Assembly: GCA_012513625.1 (NCBI GenBank)
Contig: JAAZBW010000450.1
Location: forward strand, 1 to 9,505
DNA from: Actinomycetales bacterium
GTDB lineage: Bacteria; Actinomycetota; Actinomycetes; Actinomycetales; Actinomycetaceae
DNA: 9,505 nt
Direction of reading: 5' to 3'
Shown: piece after piece, positions 7,466 through 9,505 of the stretch
How positions within the stretch are numbered: the first letter of the stretch is position 1
Layout of the letters: every line of letters begins with the position of its first letter
Notes under the pieces: model-generated
The model's input: the letters and a program-made list of their open reading frames with translations, nothing else
Databases searched by the model: none
What the model was told of the DNA's origin: nothing
Position numbers and translations under genes: made by a program

Positions 7466-8583
7466 CGCTCCCAAGCGAGTTTGTGGCGCCCGAGCCGGGC
7501 GGCCTGGCCGCAATCCTCGCCGCCGCCATGATGGCCGCCGGCCTCGAGCCGGCCGAGGGAGGCTTCGCCGCCGAGGCCGACGGCCTCACCTTCCCCTCCG
7601 CGCGCCGGGTGTGCGTGGTGCTCGTGGACGGCCTCGGCTGGACCCAACTGCAGGAGCGCTCCGGGCACTTCCCATTCCTCCGCGCCCGGGGGGCGAGGGC
7701 CGTGACCACTGTGGCACCCTCCACCACCGCCGCTGCGGTGTCCTCCTTCGGCACGGGCCGGAGCCCCGGCGAGACCGGCATGCTCGGCTACACCGTCCGC
7801 TCCCCGGAGGGGGAGTTGCTGAACCTCATCCGATGGTCCGATGGCCCGGAGGCCATGAGGGCGTGGCAGGCGCTGCCCACGCTCGCGGAGCGGCTTGCAC
7901 GTCCGGAGCGGTTCGCGGTCCTCGCCCCGGGGCGGTTCGCCGGGTCCGGCCTCACCGTGGCTGCCCTTCGTGGAGCCCGTGAGTTGGCAGCCGAGGGATT
8001 GGACGAGCGCGTGGATGGAGCTGTGGCCGAACTCCGCAGCGGCCGGGCCGATCTCGCCTACGTGTACTGGGGTGAGGTGGACCACGTGGGACACGATCTC
8101 GGATGGGGCTCCTACGAGTGGGGAGAGGAGGCGAGTAGGACCGATTCCGAACTCTCGCGCCTCGCACGTGAACTCCCGAAGGGCACCCTTCTGGTGGTCA
8201 CCTCCGACCACGGCATGGTGGACGTGGCCCGCCGCACGGATGTGGCCACCACGCCGGTGCTCGCCGCCGAGGTGGACCTCGTGGCGGGTGAGCCGCGCGC
8301 CTCACACCTGTTCACCTGCAACCCGGCAGGCGTGGCCGCACGCTGGCGGGACTTCTTCGGAGAACGCGCCTGGGTGGTCAGCCGCGAGGAGGCACTGCCC
8401 CTCTTCGGTGCCGTCTCGGATCGCTTCCGTCCCGTGATCGGCGACGTGGTGGTGTTCATGCGAGGCCGGGACGTGGCGGTGGACTCCCGCACGCAGACGG
8501 CAGGCTCGATCGCCCTCAGAGGCGTGCACGGTTCCCTGACGCCGGATGAGATGAGGATCCCCCTCGCCGTCGAGGTGGTGTGA
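7462..8583 (+). CDS. Type I phosphodiesterase / nucleotide pyrophosphatase family protein (alkaline phosphatase fold)
   Basis: A 373-residue metal-dependent phosphoester hydrolase of the alkaline phosphatase superfamily. All expected two-metal site positions are visible: Asp56 in VVLVDGLGW (52-60), the probable nucleophile Thr89 in APSTTAAAVSSFGTGRSP (85-102), Asp207 and His211 in YWGEVDHVGHD (202-212), Asp249-His250 in VTSDHGMVD (246-254), and His356 in GVHGSLTPDEMRIPL (354-368). The TGRSPGETGM segment is the counterpart of the TGxxPxxHG signature of nucleotide pyrophosphatases. Unlike many relatives it has no signal peptide or transmembrane helix, so it probably acts in the cytoplasm. The GTG start at 7462 is supported by GGAG nine bases upstream and by its 4-base overlap with the previous stop. 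The substrate is unknown; nucleotide or other phosphodiesters are possible. Confidence 0.9.
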   Translation: MTLPSEFVAPEPGGLAAILAAAMMAAGLEPAEGGFAAEADGLTFPSARRVCVVLVDGLGWTQLQERSGHFPFLRARGARAVTTVAPSTTAAAVSSFGTGRSPGETGMLGYTVRSPEGELLNLIRWSDGPEAMRAWQALPTLAERLARPERFAVLAPGRFAGSGLTVAALRGARELAAEGLDERVDGAVAELRSGRADLAYVYWGEVDHVGHDLGWGSYEWGEEASRTDSELSRLARELPKGTLLVVTSDHGMVDVARRTDVATTPVLAAEVDLVAGEPRASHLFTCNPAGVAARWRDFFGERAWVVSREEALPLFGAVSDRFRPVIGDVVVFMRGRDVAVDSRTQTAGSIALRGVHGSLTPDEMRIPLAVEVV

Positions 8584-9236
8584 TGGGGGCGCTCGTCTTC
8601 TTCACCGGCACGATGGACTCCGGGAAGTCCACGCTCGCGCTGCAAACGGACTACAACCACTCCTCGCGCGGCCGACGCGGCCTCATCTTCACACGTTTCG
8701 ATCGCGCTGGGAGTGACCGGCTCTCATCCCGGCTCGGCCTCTCCGTGCCCGCGATCGAGGTGACCGAGGCCACCGACTTCTGGGAGGTGGTGACCGGCCG
8801 GCGGATCAGGGGCGAACGCGTGGACTACCTCGTGTGCGACGAGGCACAGTTCTTTTCGGTTTCCCAGGTGGACCAACTCGCCCGGCTCGTCGACGAGGTG
8901 GGCATCGATGTGTTCGCCTTCGGGATCATGACCGACTTCCTCACCCGGCTCTTCCCCGGCTCTGCGCGACTGGTGGAGGTTGCCGACCGCGTAGAGCGGC
9001 TCCAGGTGGAGGCACTGTGCTGGTGCGGGCGCCGCGCCACCCACAACGCTCGCACACGTGATGGGAGCATGGTGCATGAGGGCGACCAGGTGGTGGTGGG
9101 GGACACCGATGCCGGGCGCGGGGTGGTGGCCTACGAGGTGCTCTGCCGTCGCCACCATGTGCGCGGGGAGACTGCACGCACTGCGCGGGCTGCCGAGCTC
9201 TCCCAGCCGACGCTCGCGGACTCGCTCGACTTCTAG
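8583..9236 (+). CDS. tdk: Thymidine kinase (type II, TK1-like)
   Basis: A 217-residue enzyme that phosphorylates thymidine with ATP to dTMP in the pyrimidine salvage pathway. It starts with the P-loop FTGTMDSGKST (7-17). The second Walker-type segment YLVCDEAQFF (82-91) contains the likely catalytic base Glu87. FAFGIMTDFLTRLFPG (111-126) matches the TK1 segment FGLxxDFxxxxFxG. A lasso follows, with a probable zinc site from Cys146, Cys148 (LCWCGRRATHNAR, 145-157), Cys188 and a His at 191 or 192 (LCRRHH). Length and motif order are normal for the bacterial family. The ATG at 8583 overlaps the previous stop (TGATG) and has GAGG seven bases upstream. An in-frame GTG three bases earlier would be too close to that site. 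As the last gene of the run, its stop overlaps the opposing sepH stop. The assignment is firm. Confidence 0.96.
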   Translation: MGALVFFTGTMDSGKSTLALQTDYNHSSRGRRGLIFTRFDRAGSDRLSSRLGLSVPAIEVTEATDFWEVVTGRRIRGERVDYLVCDEAQFFSVSQVDQLARLVDEVGIDVFAFGIMTDFLTRLFPGSARLVEVADRVERLQVEALCWCGRRATHNARTRDGSMVHEGDQVVVGDTDAGRGVVAYEVLCRRHHVRGETARTARAAELSQPTLADSLDF

Positions 9237-9505
9237 TCGCCCTTCGAGCCGAACACGATCTCGTCCCAACTGGGCACCGATCGTCGTGTGCGCCGGGACC
9301 GGGCGGGACGGGTCGGTGCCTCCTCGGCCTCATCCGGCCCGCCCTCGCCGGACGCATCCGCGGGACTGGGGGCGCTGGCAGCGGAACGGCGTGCCGCGAG
9401 CGAGACCACCTCGGCGTCGCCGGCTGGCTCGACTCGGGGTAGCGCTCCGCCCTCGGCTTCCTCGAGAGTGTCCAGCAGGTCCGGGTCGTCCCCGAACTCG
9501 ACCGG
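9233..9505 (-). CDS. sepH: Septation protein SepH, C-terminal fragment (5' end outside the window)
   Basis: Ninety codons and a TAG stop of a - strand gene that begins beyond the right edge. The visible protein is an acidic and Pro/Ala-rich, probably disordered linker (PVEFGDDPDLLDTLEEAEGG at the window edge, later APSPADASGEGG). It then turns Arg-rich (RSRRTRR) and ends with SVPSWDEIVFGSKGD. The terminal VPSWDEIxFG motif behind a long variable linker is the signature I know from actinobacterial SepH (DUF3071), which binds FtsZ and promotes Z-ring assembly through its N-terminal part, not visible here. The role of the C-terminal motif is unclear to me. The frame agrees to the last base of the window, with no stops. 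The gene converges with tdk, and their stop codons interlock. Confidence 0.85.
   Translation of the reverse strand, partial: PVEFGDDPDLLDTLEEAEGGALPRVEPAGDAEVVSLAARRSAASAPSPADASGEGGPDEAEEAPTRPARSRRTRRSVPSWDEIVFGSKGD

Noticed and set aside
8941..9357. A - strand open frame of 138 residues crossing the tdk end
   Set aside because: It is Arg/Pro-rich and in a different frame from the recognisable SepH terminus; it is a shadow of tdk and sepH.
1..9505. Mobile elements, CRISPR arrays, tRNA genes, attachment sites or toxin-antitoxin pairs
   Set aside because: I saw no long direct or inverted repeats, no tRNA-like cloverleaf, and no transposase or integrase motifs; almost every base lies in a conserved gene.

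Overview
The window is high-GC DNA (clearly above 65% by eye, with G/C-rich third codon positions) from an actinobacterium. The best evidence is the C-terminal signature of SepH, an actinobacterial septation protein, at the right edge. Supporting evidence is an actinobacterial-type ParC, a protein resembling the actinobacterial family I recall as DUF5998, and promoters placed for leaderless transcripts. A member of Micrococcales or a related order is plausible, but the sequence does not settle this. I see no tRNA, rRNA, insertion sequence, CRISPR array or sign of recent transfer, so this reads as core chromosome, not an accessory island.

Layout from left to right: two tandem-domain GNAT acetyltransferase genes on the + strand (1-888, running in from outside the window, and 888-1991), joined by a TGATG stop/start overlap. 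A 79-bp convergent gap (1992-2070) follows, with a GC hairpin. parC, encoding topoisomerase IV subunit A, lies on the - strand (2071-4542). A 60-bp divergent region (4543-4602) has a -10 element on each strand, each placed so that transcription would begin at or next to the ATG. A + strand run of four tightly packed genes then fills 4603-9236: a GNAT fused to a degenerate acyl-CoA synthetase-like region (Pat-like), a small protein resembling DUF5998, a soluble type I phosphodiesterase/alkaline-phosphatase-fold enzyme, and thymidine kinase. The 3' end of sepH enters from the right on the - strand, and its stop codon overlaps the thymidine kinase stop in a shared CTAG.

The four-gene run has gaps of 7 bp or less, or overlapping stop/start codons, so it is probably one transcript. 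It would combine a probable acetyl-CoA-dependent protein acetyltransferase with a phosphoester hydrolase of unknown substrate and a thymidine salvage enzyme. No common pathway is evident. The neighbouring parC and sepH point to chromosome decatenation and division, so this looks like a housekeeping neighbourhood. The strongest leads are the pseudo-ligase half of the Pat-like protein, which seems to have lost the ATP-binding core of its ATP-grasp domain, the compact double leaderless promoter, and the two GNAT genes in which opposite halves have lost the acetyl-CoA-binding motif.
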